Below, piece after piece: positions 1 to 8,527 of a stretch of 64,000 bases of DNA. The notes beneath the pieces were generated by a model. That model ran no database searches and was not told the DNA's origin. It worked only from the letters and a program-made list of their open reading frames with translations. The stretch lies in contig CAJTUB010000001.1 in assembly GCA_910579465.1 (NCBI GenBank), positions 124,001 through 188,000 of the forward strand, in the 5' to 3' direction. The position numbers and the translations under genes were made by a program. Position 1 is the stretch's first letter, and each line of letters opens with the position of its first letter. This stretch comes from an uncultured Lachnospiraceae bacterium. Its GTDB lineage: Bacteria; Bacillota; Clostridia; Lachnospirales; Lachnospiraceae.

Positions 1-345
1 GTCATAGAGGTGTCAGACGACGGCGCAGGGTTTCAGATGGAAGCAATTTCCCAAAGGGCAGCGGCAATGGGGATAATAGGAGAGGGCGAAAAAGTCAGCG
101 AACAGCAGTTAAATGAAATTATCTTTACCCCGCGCTTTTCTACCGGGGAGCCCGGAGGAAACTATTCGGGACGCGGAGTGGGCTTAGATGCGGCAAGGAA
201 ATGCTTTGAGGAGCTTGGAGGCAGTTTAATTGCAGAGAGCAGAGAAGGATGCGGCGTTCGCTTTATAGCGAATTATCATTACGCGGTCAAAAATGTGACC
301 GGAGAGGAGTTCCTGAGACGTGAGAATTTTGATAGCAGAAGATGA
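1..345 (+). CDS. CheA-like histidine kinase, C-terminal ATPase part (partial)
   Basis: The gene enters from the left edge, so only its last 114 codons are visible. They encode a HATPase_c domain of the CheA type: a VSDDGAGF box near the start, then IIFTPRFST and the glycine-rich SGRGVGLDAARK stretch that forms the ATP lid. CheA normally continues into a CheW-like regulatory domain, but this protein stops about 25 residues after the ATPase fold. It is therefore probably a stand-alone hybrid or Hpt-type kinase rather than a chemoreceptor-coupled CheA. The next gene, a receiver protein, overlaps its end by 26 bases and is the likely phosphoacceptor. The domain call is secure; the input signal is unknown. 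Confidence 0.85.
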   Translation, partial: VIEVSDDGAGFQMEAISQRAAAMGIIGEGEKVSEQQLNEIIFTPRFSTGEPGGNYSGRGVGLDAARKCFEELGGSLIAESREGCGVRFIANYHYAVKNVTGEEFLRRENFDSRR

Positions 346-712
346 TTATGCAAGCAGAAAAAGTATTTCCCGGTTTTTACAGAAATACGGCGAGGTAGAT
401 ATTACCGTAGACGGCATGGAAGCGGTAAAGGCGTTCCGGTATGCACTGGAGGACGGGGAGTATTACGATCTGGTATGTCTGGATATTATGATGCCGTATC
501 TGGACGGAATCAAGGTATTGCAGATGATTCGTGAGATGGAAGAAAAAATCGGGCTTCCGGAGGAGCGTTGTGCCAAGGTGATTATGACAACCGCGATTAA
601 CGATGCGAAGCAGGCGCGCACAGCGTTTGATTACGGCTGCGAAGGTTATGTTGCAAAGCCGATTGATTTAGAAGCCTTTCATAAGGTTTTAGAAAAGATG
701 GGAATGGTTTGA
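320..712 (+). CDS. CheY-like single-domain response regulator
   Basis: This 130-residue receiver domain has no output domain. The acidic pocket (E7, D8, D9), the phosphoacceptor D55 in LVCLDIMMP, T90/T91 and K113 in AKPI are all in the expected places, so it should accept phosphate. It starts at a GTG preceded by GGAGAGGAG at 301-309, inside the end of the kinase gene; the overlap implies translational coupling. Without an effector domain it probably acts by protein-protein contact or as a phosphate sink for the upstream kinase. The motility-type label CheY is by fold only, and no flagellar gene is nearby. Confidence 0.88.
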   Translation: MRILIAEDDYASRKSISRFLQKYGEVDITVDGMEAVKAFRYALEDGEYYDLVCLDIMMPYLDGIKVLQMIREMEEKIGLPEERCAKVIMTTAINDAKQARTAFDYGCEGYVAKPIDLEAFHKVLEKMGMV

Positions 713-2067
713 TGAACAGAAGGCGAAGTTATGAGAGCCACAGTCACAGGAGAAGAAAGAAAAGGAGAAGTGGCCCGGATTTTGGCAAGCTGTATAGAGA
801 AAAGAAAAACAGCCGCCTGCCGGGTTTTCTTCTTGTGCTTGTATTGTCGGTTGCCGTCGGGCTCGGGACCTATGCGGTTGCAGACTATAATTTAAGTAAA
901 AAAGAAAGCGGGGAGAAGCCGGTAACGCCTACGGTAACAGAGGCACCGCAGGCGACCCTGACGCCGACTACTGCCCTGGCACAGACAACGCCGGAGCCGC
1001 CGCGGTATCCGGACGGCTTTATGTCGGATTTTACCGATACGCGTGTATGGACCGATGCCAAGGGGATTTATGTCAATACGGCATTTCTCGGCAAGGGAAA
1101 CTATGCGACGCTTGACGATTTGATTGAGCTGCTGGATACGACGGAATTGAATGCAATGGTAATCGATGTCAAAGACGATACCGGGAATATCCTTTTCAAT
1201 TCTGACAATCCGCTTGTCAATGAAATGGGCGCAGAGGTAGCTTATATTGCCGACCTGCCGGAGTTCATAGCAAAGTTAAAGGAGCATAATATTTACTGTA
1301 TTGCCCGCGTGGTTGCCTTTAAGGACCAGGTTGCAACCAGAAAGCGGCCGGAGATGGCGGTAAGGAACCAGAACGGTACGGTATTTGTAGATGCGGACGG
1401 GGAGCGGTGGCTCAATCCGTACAGTGAGGAGGCATGGGAGTATCTGGTCGGAATTGCCAAGGAAGCCGCCAATGCGGGTTTTGATGAAATCAATTTTGAC
1501 TATCTGCGTACTTCCAGCTCAGCAGCCCTTGCCTCGGCAGATTTCGGGGATATCCCGGAGGGAATGACGCGTGTGGACGCGATTACCGCGTTTGTCAAGT
1601 ATGCGTGTCAGGAGCTGAAGCCGATGGGGATTTTCGTAAGCGGCGATGTATTTGCAACGATTATTAACAGTACCGGCGACGGAGAGCGTATCGGGCAGAG
1701 CTATGTAGGACTCAGCCGGTATCTGGACTATATCTGTCCGATGGCATATCCGTCCCACTATAATTTCGGATATGGCGGGCTTTCCTATCCGGATAAGAAG
1801 CCGTTCCAGCTGATGTTAATGGAGATGAATGCTTCCGTGAGGAAGCTTTCCGTAATCGAAGAGGGGCAGCACCGCGCAGTTGTGCGGCCATGGTTGCAGG
1901 ACTTTACGGCGGCTTATCTTGGAGCGGGCCGTTACCTTGAGTACGGGCCGCAGGAAATCCGTGCCCAGATATCGGCGACCTATTCTGCCGGCTATGAAGG
2001 GTGGCTGTTATGGAATGCCGGAATGTATTACACCAAAGGCGGGCTACTGCGTGACAAGGATTATTAG
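712..2067 (+). CDS. Exported putative glycoside hydrolase (DUF4015)
   Basis: The protein is about 451 residues. A very basic N terminus (Arg/Lys-rich, residues 1-35) is followed by one hydrophobic segment (about 38-58), then a Thr/Pro-rich linker (about 68-100), and then a DUF4015-type TIM-barrel domain. That domain family is related to glycoside hydrolases. The ATG overlaps the stop of the response regulator (TGATG), so I use 712 rather than the TTG just before it. The linker suggests the barrel sits on the outer face of the membrane and works in or near the cell wall. Motifs such as AMVIDVKDD and GFDEINFDYLR fit the family. The substrate is not known for the family. Confidence 0.8.
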   Translation: MNRRRSYESHSHRRRKKRRSGPDFGKLYREKKNSRLPGFLLVLVLSVAVGLGTYAVADYNLSKKESGEKPVTPTVTEAPQATLTPTTALAQTTPEPPRYPDGFMSDFTDTRVWTDAKGIYVNTAFLGKGNYATLDDLIELLDTTELNAMVIDVKDDTGNILFNSDNPLVNEMGAEVAYIADLPEFIAKLKEHNIYCIARVVAFKDQVATRKRPEMAVRNQNGTVFVDADGERWLNPYSEEAWEYLVGIAKEAANAGFDEINFDYLRTSSSAALASADFGDIPEGMTRVDAITAFVKYACQELKPMGIFVSGDVFATIINSTGDGERIGQSYVGLSRYLDYICPMAYPSHYNFGYGGLSYPDKKPFQLMLMEMNASVRKLSVIEEGQHRAVVRPWLQDFTAAYLGAGRYLEYGPQEIRAQISATYSAGYEGWLLWNAGMYYTKGGLLRDKDY

Positions 2068-2186
2068 CAGAAGGCGGAACCGCATTTTTTCCAATCTCGT
2101 CTAATAAACAGAGGGCGGAATCCCGGAAGAGGGCTTCCTTTGAACTGTTTTGGTGCGGAAGGGAAGGCACACGGAAAGGAGATTGT

Positions 2187-3176
2187 ATGAAAAAGAAAAT
2201 GTGGCTGGCGGCAGGCCTGCTTGGGGCGCTTCTTCTTAGCGGCTGCGGGGCAAAGAATGCAGCAATGGATAATGCAAATCCGGGATTTACCCAGATGACA
2301 GCTGAGATGGATAAGTCAGACTGGGGGCTTGGTACGAACGCCGGAGGGCAGAAGTTTGATGCCGTGCAGGACTCTTCCGGGAAGGAAGGGGCGGAAGATT
2401 ACCAGCCGGCTTCGGAAAAGCTGATAAGAACGATAACGATGCGGGTACAGACGAAGGAGTTTGAAACGTTGCTTTCTTATCTGGAGGCAAGGATTTCGGA
2501 AGTCGGAGGCTATATCCAGTATTCGCGGATTTACGGCGGGGACGCGGAGTACAGCGGATATCGTTCAGCAGAGCTGACGCTCCGTATCCCGCAGAACAGC
2601 CTGGACCCTTTTGTTTCCAGCATAAGCGAAAATGCGTCTGTAGTTTACAAGACGGAGAATGCCCGGAATGTGGCGTTGGAGTATGCGGATACTGAAGCCC
2701 ATTTGAAAGCGCTGCAGATAGAGCAGGAGCGTTTTCTGGAGCTTTTGGGCAAGGCAGAGAGCCTGGATACCATTATTACCCTGGAGCGGCATCTGACCGA
2801 CCTGCGCTATGAAATCGAATCCTATGCGGCAAAGCTCAGGGTATACGACAACCAGGTGAGCTATTCTACGGTAAGCTTAGAGATTTCGGAGGTAAAGCGT
2901 GTGGTGGTGCCGGAGTCGGACCCGTCCCTGTTTTCCAGAATGAAGGAAGGCTTTATTGATACCTTTTATAAAGTACAGGAAGGCGCAGGGAATTTCCTGG
3001 TATGGTTTGTAACGAACCTTTTGTATCTGCTTGTTTTTGGAGCAGTCATTGCCGTTGTCGTAGTGGTGTTCAGAAAAGCAATCAGGAGGTCGGAGGCGAA
3101 AAGCGCGGCCGCAAGAAAGGCGTATCAACAGAAGATGGATGAGGAACAGCATGACAGAATGGATATTGAGAAATAA
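2187..3176 (+). CDS. DUF4349 membrane-anchored lipoprotein
   Basis: This 329-residue protein begins with a lipoprotein signal peptide (KKKMWLAAGLLGALLLSGC), with Cys in a clear LLSGC lipobox. The middle (about 85-245) is a DUF4349 domain, with LIRTITMRVQT at its start and a heptad-rich stretch around LEIEQERFLELLGKAE that should form a coiled coil. A C-terminal transmembrane helix (about 275-300) is followed by a basic tail, so both ends are membrane-attached. The family has no assigned biochemical role. It has an AAAGGAG ribosome site at 2175-2181. The recJ gene overlaps its last codons. Confidence 0.82.
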   Translation: MKKKMWLAAGLLGALLLSGCGAKNAAMDNANPGFTQMTAEMDKSDWGLGTNAGGQKFDAVQDSSGKEGAEDYQPASEKLIRTITMRVQTKEFETLLSYLEARISEVGGYIQYSRIYGGDAEYSGYRSAELTLRIPQNSLDPFVSSISENASVVYKTENARNVALEYADTEAHLKALQIEQERFLELLGKAESLDTIITLERHLTDLRYEIESYAAKLRVYDNQVSYSTVSLEISEVKRVVVPESDPSLFSRMKEGFIDTFYKVQEGAGNFLVWFVTNLLYLLVFGAVIAVVVVVFRKAIRRSEAKSAAARKAYQQKMDEEQHDRMDIEK

Positions 3177-4947
3177 AAAGGCAGATTTTCCGGCGCTGGA
3201 GCAGGAAACCGGGCTTTCAAGGACCATGTGCCGGGTTCTGGCAAACCGGGGGCTTACGGATGCGGAGAAGGCACGGACCTACTTACAGCCGCAGACACAG
3301 CCGCTTTACCCGGCGGCGCTGTTAAAGAATGCGGACAAAGCCTGTGAATTGCTTTTTGCTGCGGTAAGAGAAAGAAAACGCATCCGTATTATCGGCGACT
3401 ATGACGTGGACGGCGTAATGGCAACCTACCTGTTATATCAGGCGCTCCGTACACTGGGGGCGCAGGTCGATTACCGGATACCGGACCGTATCCGGGACGG
3501 CTATGGAATGAATATGAAAATGGTAGAAGAAGCAGAGCGGGACAGGATTGCTCTGCTTCTCACCTGTGATAACGGAATTGCGGCAGCAGAGCCGGTTGCC
3601 CGTGCAAAGGCGTCCGGCATGCAGGTTATCGTAACCGACCACCATGATATCCCGTGCCATAAAGAGGAGGGCGTACTCTGCTATGAGCTGCCCCCTGCTG
3701 ATGTGATTGTCAATCCGAAGCAGCCGGGGGAGACTTATCCGCAGAGCGGAATTTGCGGGGCAATGGTAGCATATAAGGTAGTCTGTCTTTTATTTGAGGC
3801 AGCAGAGAAGGAAGGGGTTTTTGGCGACAGAGGCAGAAAGGAAGAGGTGCTGTCCGAGCTTCTTGTGCCGGTGGCGTTTGCCACGGTCTGCGATGTGATG
3901 GAGCTGACCGGGGAGAACCGTGCCGCGGTAGCGAGAGGGCTTTCCCTGGCACAGACCTGTCAGAACCACGGAATCCGTGCGTTGCTGGCGGTATACGGTC
4001 TTACGGAACGGAACATCAGCGCCTATCACGCCGGATTTTTAATCGGTCCCTGCTTTAATGCGGCAGGGAGATTAGATACGGCGCTGCTCGGACTGGAGCT
4101 TTTACTGTGCGGGGACGCGGCAGAGGCAGAGAAAAGGGCGGAAAAGCTGAAGGAGCTGAACGATGTCCGCAAGCAGATGACGCTGGAGGCAACGAAAACG
4201 GCGCAAAAGCTTGCAGAGGAAGCACTTGCGGAGAATCCGGCACAGGTGCTGGTGCTGTATCTGCCGGAGTGCCATGAAAGCCTTGCGGGGATTGTGGCGG
4301 GCCGCATCCGCGAGCAGTTTTATCTGCCGGTTATCATACTGACGAAGGGAGAGTCCTGCATCAAGGGCTCGGGGCGTTCCATCGAAGGGTATCCGATGTT
4401 TGAGCGGCTTTCGGAGCAGAAAGACCTGTTTCTTGCCTTCGGCGGACATCCGATGGCGGCGGGAATGTCGTTGGACGAAAAAAACGCCCTCCTGTTAGGG
4501 AAGCGGCTGAACGAAGCGGCGCAGCTTACGGAAGAAATATTAACCAGAAGGCTTTATCTTGACGCGGTGCTTCCGTTTTCCGAAATATCGGAGGAGCTTC
4601 TGGCGGAGCTGGAACGGCTTGAGCCGTTCGGGAACGGGAATCCGAAGCCTTTGTTTGCCGCAAGCGGCGTGCGTGTGGGCGGCATGCAGCGCATCGGAAG
4701 GGAGGGGGATTCCCTGCGCCTGCGCCTTACGGATGCGGCGGGGACAACCCTGACCGGGCTTTATTTTCACGGGGCGGACGCCTTTGAGGAGTATCTGGTA
4801 AAGGAGTTCGGGGCGGAGACGGTGCGCGGGGTATACCGCGGGACAGAGTCGGTTGCGCTGACCCTTGCGTTTTCTCCGGCAATAGATGAGTACCAGGGAA
4901 AAAAATATCCGCAGATTATTATCCAGGAATATAAAAGGACGAAGTAA
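3151..4947 (+). CDS. recJ: Single-stranded-DNA-specific exonuclease RecJ
   Basis: RecJ degrades single-stranded DNA 5' to 3' in recombination and mismatch repair. The DHH phosphoesterase core is intact: DYDVDG at residues 83-88 and DHH at 163-165 provide the metal-binding aspartates and histidines. The DHHA1 part follows with HESLAGIVAGR and the glycine-rich FGGHPMAAG, and then a C-terminal OB-like domain. I place the start at 3151, six bases after GAGG at 3141-3144, rather than at the ATG at 3139. The protein is then 598 residues, normal for compact Firmicute RecJ. It overlaps the DUF4349 gene by 26 bases, so the two are probably co-transcribed. Confidence 0.93.
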   Translation: MTEWILRNKKADFPALEQETGLSRTMCRVLANRGLTDAEKARTYLQPQTQPLYPAALLKNADKACELLFAAVRERKRIRIIGDYDVDGVMATYLLYQALRTLGAQVDYRIPDRIRDGYGMNMKMVEEAERDRIALLLTCDNGIAAAEPVARAKASGMQVIVTDHHDIPCHKEEGVLCYELPPADVIVNPKQPGETYPQSGICGAMVAYKVVCLLFEAAEKEGVFGDRGRKEEVLSELLVPVAFATVCDVMELTGENRAAVARGLSLAQTCQNHGIRALLAVYGLTERNISAYHAGFLIGPCFNAAGRLDTALLGLELLLCGDAAEAEKRAEKLKELNDVRKQMTLEATKTAQKLAEEALAENPAQVLVLYLPECHESLAGIVAGRIREQFYLPVIILTKGESCIKGSGRSIEGYPMFERLSEQKDLFLAFGGHPMAAGMSLDEKNALLLGKRLNEAAQLTEEILTRRLYLDAVLPFSEISEELLAELERLEPFGNGNPKPLFAASGVRVGGMQRIGREGDSLRLRLTDAAGTTLTGLYFHGADAFEEYLVKEFGAETVRGVYRGTESVALTLAFSPAIDEYQGKKYPQIIIQEYKRTK

Positions 4948-4980
4948 GTTCAAAAAATCCGGAATTTCAGGAAAAAGTGC

Positions 4981-5009
4981 TTGACAAGAGGAATTACAGC
5001 AGATATAAT
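4981..5009 (+). promoter_or_regulatory. Sigma-A promoter for rpsL
   Basis: TTGACA (4981-4986) and TATAAT (5004-5009) are both perfect consensus boxes separated by 17 bases. Transcription should begin near 5016, giving an rpsL leader of about 90 nucleotides. This is one of the two strongest promoters seen in the window and fits the high demand for ribosomal protein mRNA. Confidence 0.92.
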
Positions 5010-5044
5010 ATAGCTTGCGCGTGTAAAACGCGGCTATTTTGTTA

Positions 5045-5063
5045 TGCAGATTTCAGGTCTGCA
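5045..5063 (+). promoter_or_regulatory. Leader hairpin upstream of rpsL
   Basis: TGCAGA (5045-5050) pairs with TCTGCA (5058-5063) across a seven-base loop, inside the rpsL 5' leader. The stem carries the same GCAGA/TCTGC core as hairpins at 5562-5579 and 8450-8467 in front of rpsG and tuf. No T-run follows, so it is not a terminator. A regulatory or RNA-processing role is an inference. Confidence 0.5.
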
Positions 5064-5108
5064 GGCAGCCACATAGTTTCCTTAAAATTTACAGGAGGTG
5101 AAAAATTA

Positions 5109-5528
5109 ATGCCTACATTTAACCAGTTAGTAAGAAAAGGCAGAAAGTCTTTGGAGAAAAAGTCCACTGCTCCGGCATTACAGAGAGGATTTAACTCGTT
5201 ACAGAAGAAGAGTACGAATACCTCTTCCCCGCAGAAGCGTGGCGTTTGTACCGCAGTAAGAACAACGACCCCGAAGAAGCCGAACTCTGCATTAAGAAAG
5301 ATTGCCAGAGTACGTCTTTCCAACGGAATCGAAGTAACCAGCTATATTCCGGGTGAGGGACACAACCTTCAGGAGCACAGCGTAGTTCTGATCCGCGGCG
5401 GCCGTGTAAAGGACCTTCCGGGTACCAGATATCATATCGTAAGAGGTACGCTTGATACCGCAGGTGTTGCGAAGAGACGCCAGGCGCGTTCCAAGTACGG
5501 TGCAAAGAGACCGAAGGACGCAAAATAA
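5109..5528 (+). CDS. rpsL: 30S ribosomal protein S12
   Basis: S12 sits at the decoding centre of the small ribosomal subunit and is the classic site of streptomycin resistance mutations. The 139-residue product has the expected TTPKKPNSALRKIARVRL and IPGEGHNLQEHSVVLIRGG blocks and a basic C terminus ending in YGAKRPK. The lysine in TTPKKPNS is the usual drug-sensitive residue. The ATG at 5109 follows AGGAGGTG at 5093-5100; an upstream in-frame extension would run through the promoter and is not used. It heads the rpsL-rpsG-fusA-tuf cluster. Confidence 0.98.
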   Translation: MPTFNQLVRKGRKSLEKKSTAPALQRGFNSLQKKSTNTSSPQKRGVCTAVRTTTPKKPNSALRKIARVRLSNGIEVTSYIPGEGHNLQEHSVVLIRGGRVKDLPGTRYHIVRGTLDTAGVAKRRQARSKYGAKRPKDAK

Positions 5529-5561
5529 ATCAGTAACAAGTTATTTCTCATTACAGATTGT

Positions 5562-5579
5562 GTCTGCAAAACAGCAGAC
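5562..5579 (+). promoter_or_regulatory. Hairpin in rpsL-rpsG spacer
   Basis: GTCTGC (5562-5567) and GCAGAC (5574-5579) form a perfect six-base-pair stem with the loop AAAACA. It lies in the 193-base spacer between rpsL and rpsG. The spacer is unusually long for this operon and contains no other gene. The stem matches the GTCTGCC/GGCAGAC stem in the tuf leader. In enteric bacteria the S12-S7 spacer is where S7 represses its own operon; a similar role here is an inference. Confidence 0.5.
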
Positions 5580-5721
5580 GGTGCGAGGGTTAATTTTTCG
5601 TCAGAGATTGCAGGTGGCTGCGCAGCCTTGAAGAATAGATTAAACTGAGCACGAACACAGTAATGTGAGTACCGTTGAATTAATGGCCGCAGAGGCGGTC
5701 GCTATTAAGGAGGGAAGAAAC

Positions 5722-6192
5722 GTGCCACGTAAAGGACATATTGCAAAAAGAGATGTATTGGCAGATCCGTTATACAACAATAAGGTTGTTACAAAGCTTG
5801 TAAACAACATTATGTTAGACGGTAAAAAGGGTACGGCACAGAAGATTGTTTACGGTGCATTTGCAACCGTAGCAGAGAAGACCGGTAAGGATGCGGTTGA
5901 AGTATTTGAAGAGGCAATGAATAACATCATGCCTGTTCTTGAGGTCAAGGCAAGACGTATCGGTGGTGCTACCTATCAGGTACCGGTTGAAGTAAGACCG
6001 GAGAGAAGACAGGCGCTTGCACTCCGCTGGCTTACGATGTTCTCGCGTAAGAGAGGCGAAAAGACGATGCAGGACAGGCTTGCAGGTGAGATTATGGATG
6101 CCGCTAACAATACGGGTTCCGCAGTGAAGAGGAAAGAGGATATGCATAAGATGGCAGATGCCAACAAGGCATTTGCGCATTACCGCTGGTAG
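5722..6192 (+). CDS. rpsG: 30S ribosomal protein S7
   Basis: S7 nucleates assembly of the 30S head and contacts E-site tRNA. The GTG start at 5722 gives MPRKGHIAKRDVLADPLYN and a 156-residue protein, the usual length. AGGAGGG at 5709-5715 sits in front. An upstream in-frame extension to 5665 lacks family similarity. Conserved blocks VEVRPERRQALALRWL and NKAFAHYRW are present. It stands between rpsL and fusA, with a 46-base gap to fusA. Confidence 0.98.
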   Translation: MPRKGHIAKRDVLADPLYNNKVVTKLVNNIMLDGKKGTAQKIVYGAFATVAEKTGKDAVEVFEEAMNNIMPVLEVKARRIGGATYQVPVEVRPERRQALALRWLTMFSRKRGEKTMQDRLAGEIMDAANNTGSAVKRKEDMHKMADANKAFAHYRW

Positions 6193-6238
6193 TCTTTGCG
6201 CATACAGGGGCCAGAGTTGAGAATAGGAGGAAAAAATC

Positions 6239-8359
6239 TTGGCTGGAAGAGAATATCCATTGGAGAGAACCAGAAATATCGGTATTATGGCACACATCGA
6301 TGCCGGTAAGACGACTCTTACCGAGCGTATTCTGTACTATACCGGTGTAAATCATAAGATCGGTAATACCCATGAAGGTAATGCGACCATGGACTGGATG
6401 GAGCAGGAGCAGGAAAGAGGTATTACGATTACGTCTGCAGCTACGACCTGTCATTGGACACAGGAGTATATGCATAAGAAAATGCCGGGTGCTTTAGAGC
6501 ATCGTATCAACATCATTGATACCCCGGGTCACGTAGACTTTACCGTAGAGGTTGAGCGTTCCCTGCGTGTACTCGACAGCGCAGTCGGTGTATTCTGTGC
6601 AAAGGGCGGTGTTGAGCCGCAGTCCGAGACGGTATGGCGTCAGGCGGATAAGTACAACGTACCGAGAATGGCATTTGTAAATAAGATGGACATTTCAGGT
6701 GCAAACTTCTATAACGTAGTAGAAATGATTAAGACGAGACTTGGTAAGAACCCGGTTCCGTTGCAGCTTCCGATTGGAAAGGAAGATACGTTCCAGGGTA
6801 TCATTGACCTGTTTGAAATGCAGGCATATTACTATCTGGATGACAAGGGCGACCAGATTGAAATCAAGGATGTTCCGGAAGATATGAAGGACGAAGTGGA
6901 AACGTATCGTGCGGAAATGATTGAGAAGATCTGTGAGACCGATGATGAGCTTCTTGAGCTGTACTTAGAGGGCGAAGAGCCGTCTACCGAGCAGTTAAAG
7001 AAGGCATTGAGAGCGGCTACCATCAACAGCGAGATTATTCCGGTCTGCTGTGGTTCCGCATATAGAAACAAGGGTGTCCAGAAGCTGTTGGATGCGATTA
7101 TCGAGTATCTTCCGGCGCCGACGGACGTTCCGGACATCAAGGGTGTTGACGAAGACGGCAACGAGGTTACCAGAAAGTCTTCCGATGACGAGCCATTTTC
7201 AGCACTTGCATTCAAGATTATGGCTGACCCGTTTGTAGGTAAGCTGGCATTCTTCCGTGTATATTCCGGAACGATGAACGCAGGCTCCTATGTGTTAAAT
7301 GCCACAAAGGGCAAGAAGGAGCGCGTAGGCCGTATCCTGCAGATGCACGCAAACAAGAGAGAGGATCTGGAAAAGGTTTACTCGGGTGATATTGCAGCGG
7401 CTGTAGGCTTTAAGTTTACAACCACCGGCGATACAATCTGTGATGAGAAGGCACCGGTTATCTTAGAGTCCATGGAGTTCCCGGAGCCGGTTATCGATAT
7501 CGCAATCGAGCCGAAGACCAAGGCAGGCCAGGATAAGATGGGCGAGGCTCTTGCAAAGCTTGCCGAAGAGGACCCGACGTTCCGTGTATCCACCAATGAG
7601 GAGACCGGACAGACGATTATTGCCGGCATGGGCGAGCTTCACCTTGAGATTATCGTAGACCGTCTCTTAAGAGAGTTCCATGTAGAGGCGAATGTAGGCG
7701 CTCCGCAGGTTGCTTATAAGGAAGGCATTACGAAGGAAGTCAATGTAGATTCCAAGTATGCAAAGCAGTCCGGTGGACGTGGTCAGTACGGACATTGTAA
7801 GGTTATCTTCACGCCGATGGATGTCAACGGTGAGAAGACGTTCGAGTTTGAAAATACGGTTGTCGGCGGTGCGATTCCGAAGGAATATATCCCGGCAGTA
7901 CAGGCAGGTATCGAAGAGGCCATGAAGTGCGGCGTACTCGGCGGCTTCCCGGTACTCGGTGTTCATGCAAACTGCTATGACGGTTCCTACCATGAAGTAG
8001 ACTCGAACGAAATGGCATTTAAGATTTCCGGTTCCATGGCGTTCAAGGAAGCAATGCAGAAGGCGTCTCCGGTACTCTTAGAGCCGATTATGAGAGTCGA
8101 AGTAACCGTTCCGGAGGATTATATGGGTGATGTCATTGGTGATATCAGCTCCCGGCGCGGACGTATCGAGGGTTCCGAGGATGTCAACGGTACGAAGCTG
8201 ATTCGTGCGTTTGTCCCGCTGTCCGAGATGTTCGGCTACTCTACCACCCTTCGTTCCAAGACGCAGGGCCGTGGTGCTTATTCCATGTTCTTCTCAACCT
8301 ATGAGCAGGTTCCGAAGAGCGTGCAGGATAAGGTTTTGGCAGCAAAGAACGGGAAATAA
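6239..8359 (+). CDS. fusA: Elongation factor G
   Basis: EF-G is the GTPase that drives translocation and, with RRF, ribosome recycling. All G motifs are present: AHIDAGKTT (P-loop), RGITITSAATT (switch I), DTPGHVDF (switch II) and NKMD. Domains II-V follow, including GMGELHLEI and the C-terminal SRRGRIEG motif, for 706 residues in all. Translation starts at a TTG (6239) eight bases after AGGAGG at 6225-6230; no ATG lies in a suitable place. No terminator is visible between it and rpsG, so it is read with the ribosomal proteins. Confidence 0.98.
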   Translation: MAGREYPLERTRNIGIMAHIDAGKTTLTERILYYTGVNHKIGNTHEGNATMDWMEQEQERGITITSAATTCHWTQEYMHKKMPGALEHRINIIDTPGHVDFTVEVERSLRVLDSAVGVFCAKGGVEPQSETVWRQADKYNVPRMAFVNKMDISGANFYNVVEMIKTRLGKNPVPLQLPIGKEDTFQGIIDLFEMQAYYYLDDKGDQIEIKDVPEDMKDEVETYRAEMIEKICETDDELLELYLEGEEPSTEQLKKALRAATINSEIIPVCCGSAYRNKGVQKLLDAIIEYLPAPTDVPDIKGVDEDGNEVTRKSSDDEPFSALAFKIMADPFVGKLAFFRVYSGTMNAGSYVLNATKGKKERVGRILQMHANKREDLEKVYSGDIAAAVGFKFTTTGDTICDEKAPVILESMEFPEPVIDIAIEPKTKAGQDKMGEALAKLAEEDPTFRVSTNEETGQTIIAGMGELHLEIIVDRLLREFHVEANVGAPQVAYKEGITKEVNVDSKYAKQSGGRGQYGHCKVIFTPMDVNGEKTFEFENTVVGGAIPKEYIPAVQAGIEEAMKCGVLGGFPVLGVHANCYDGSYHEVDSNEMAFKISGSMAFKEAMQKASPVLLEPIMRVEVTVPEDYMGDVIGDISSRRGRIEGSEDVNGTKLIRAFVPLSEMFGYSTTLRSKTQGRGAYSMFFSTYEQVPKSVQDKVLAAKNGK

Positions 8360-8401
8360 TGGCTGTCAGATAAACTTTTTGCCAACTTTATGAAATTGTG
8401 C

Positions 8402-8430
8402 TTGAAAATATTTCAAAATTGAAATATAAT
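8402..8430 (+). promoter_or_regulatory. Sigma-A promoter for tuf
   Basis: TTGAAA (8402-8407), a 17-base spacer and a perfect TATAAT (8425-8430) lie in the fusA-tuf gap. They would give tuf its own transcript with a leader of about 90 nucleotides, besides read-through from fusA. Confidence 0.88.
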
Positions 8431-8449
8431 AAGGCATATGAGGCAGTTT

Positions 8450-8467
8450 GTCTGCCCATAGGCAGAC
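8450..8467 (+). promoter_or_regulatory. Hairpin in tuf leader
   Basis: GTCTGCC (8450-8456) and GGCAGAC (8461-8467) form a perfect seven-base-pair stem closed by the tetraloop CATA, about 15 bases into the predicted tuf transcript. It has no T-run. The same stem core recurs before rpsL and rpsG. Confidence 0.55.
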
Positions 8468-8527
8468 TTAGCTGCTATAACGAAAATCAGAACGCCCGCA
8501 GGGCAAATTTTAAGGAGGACTTAAAAA

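Noticed and set aside
4026..4953. Minus-strand frames opposite recJ
   Set aside because: Shadows of a well-supported gene with no start signals of their own.
4977..5108. In-frame N-terminal extension of rpsL
   Set aside because: It would start inside the perfect promoter and cross the leader hairpin; S12 starts at 5109 behind AGGAGGTG with the normal length.
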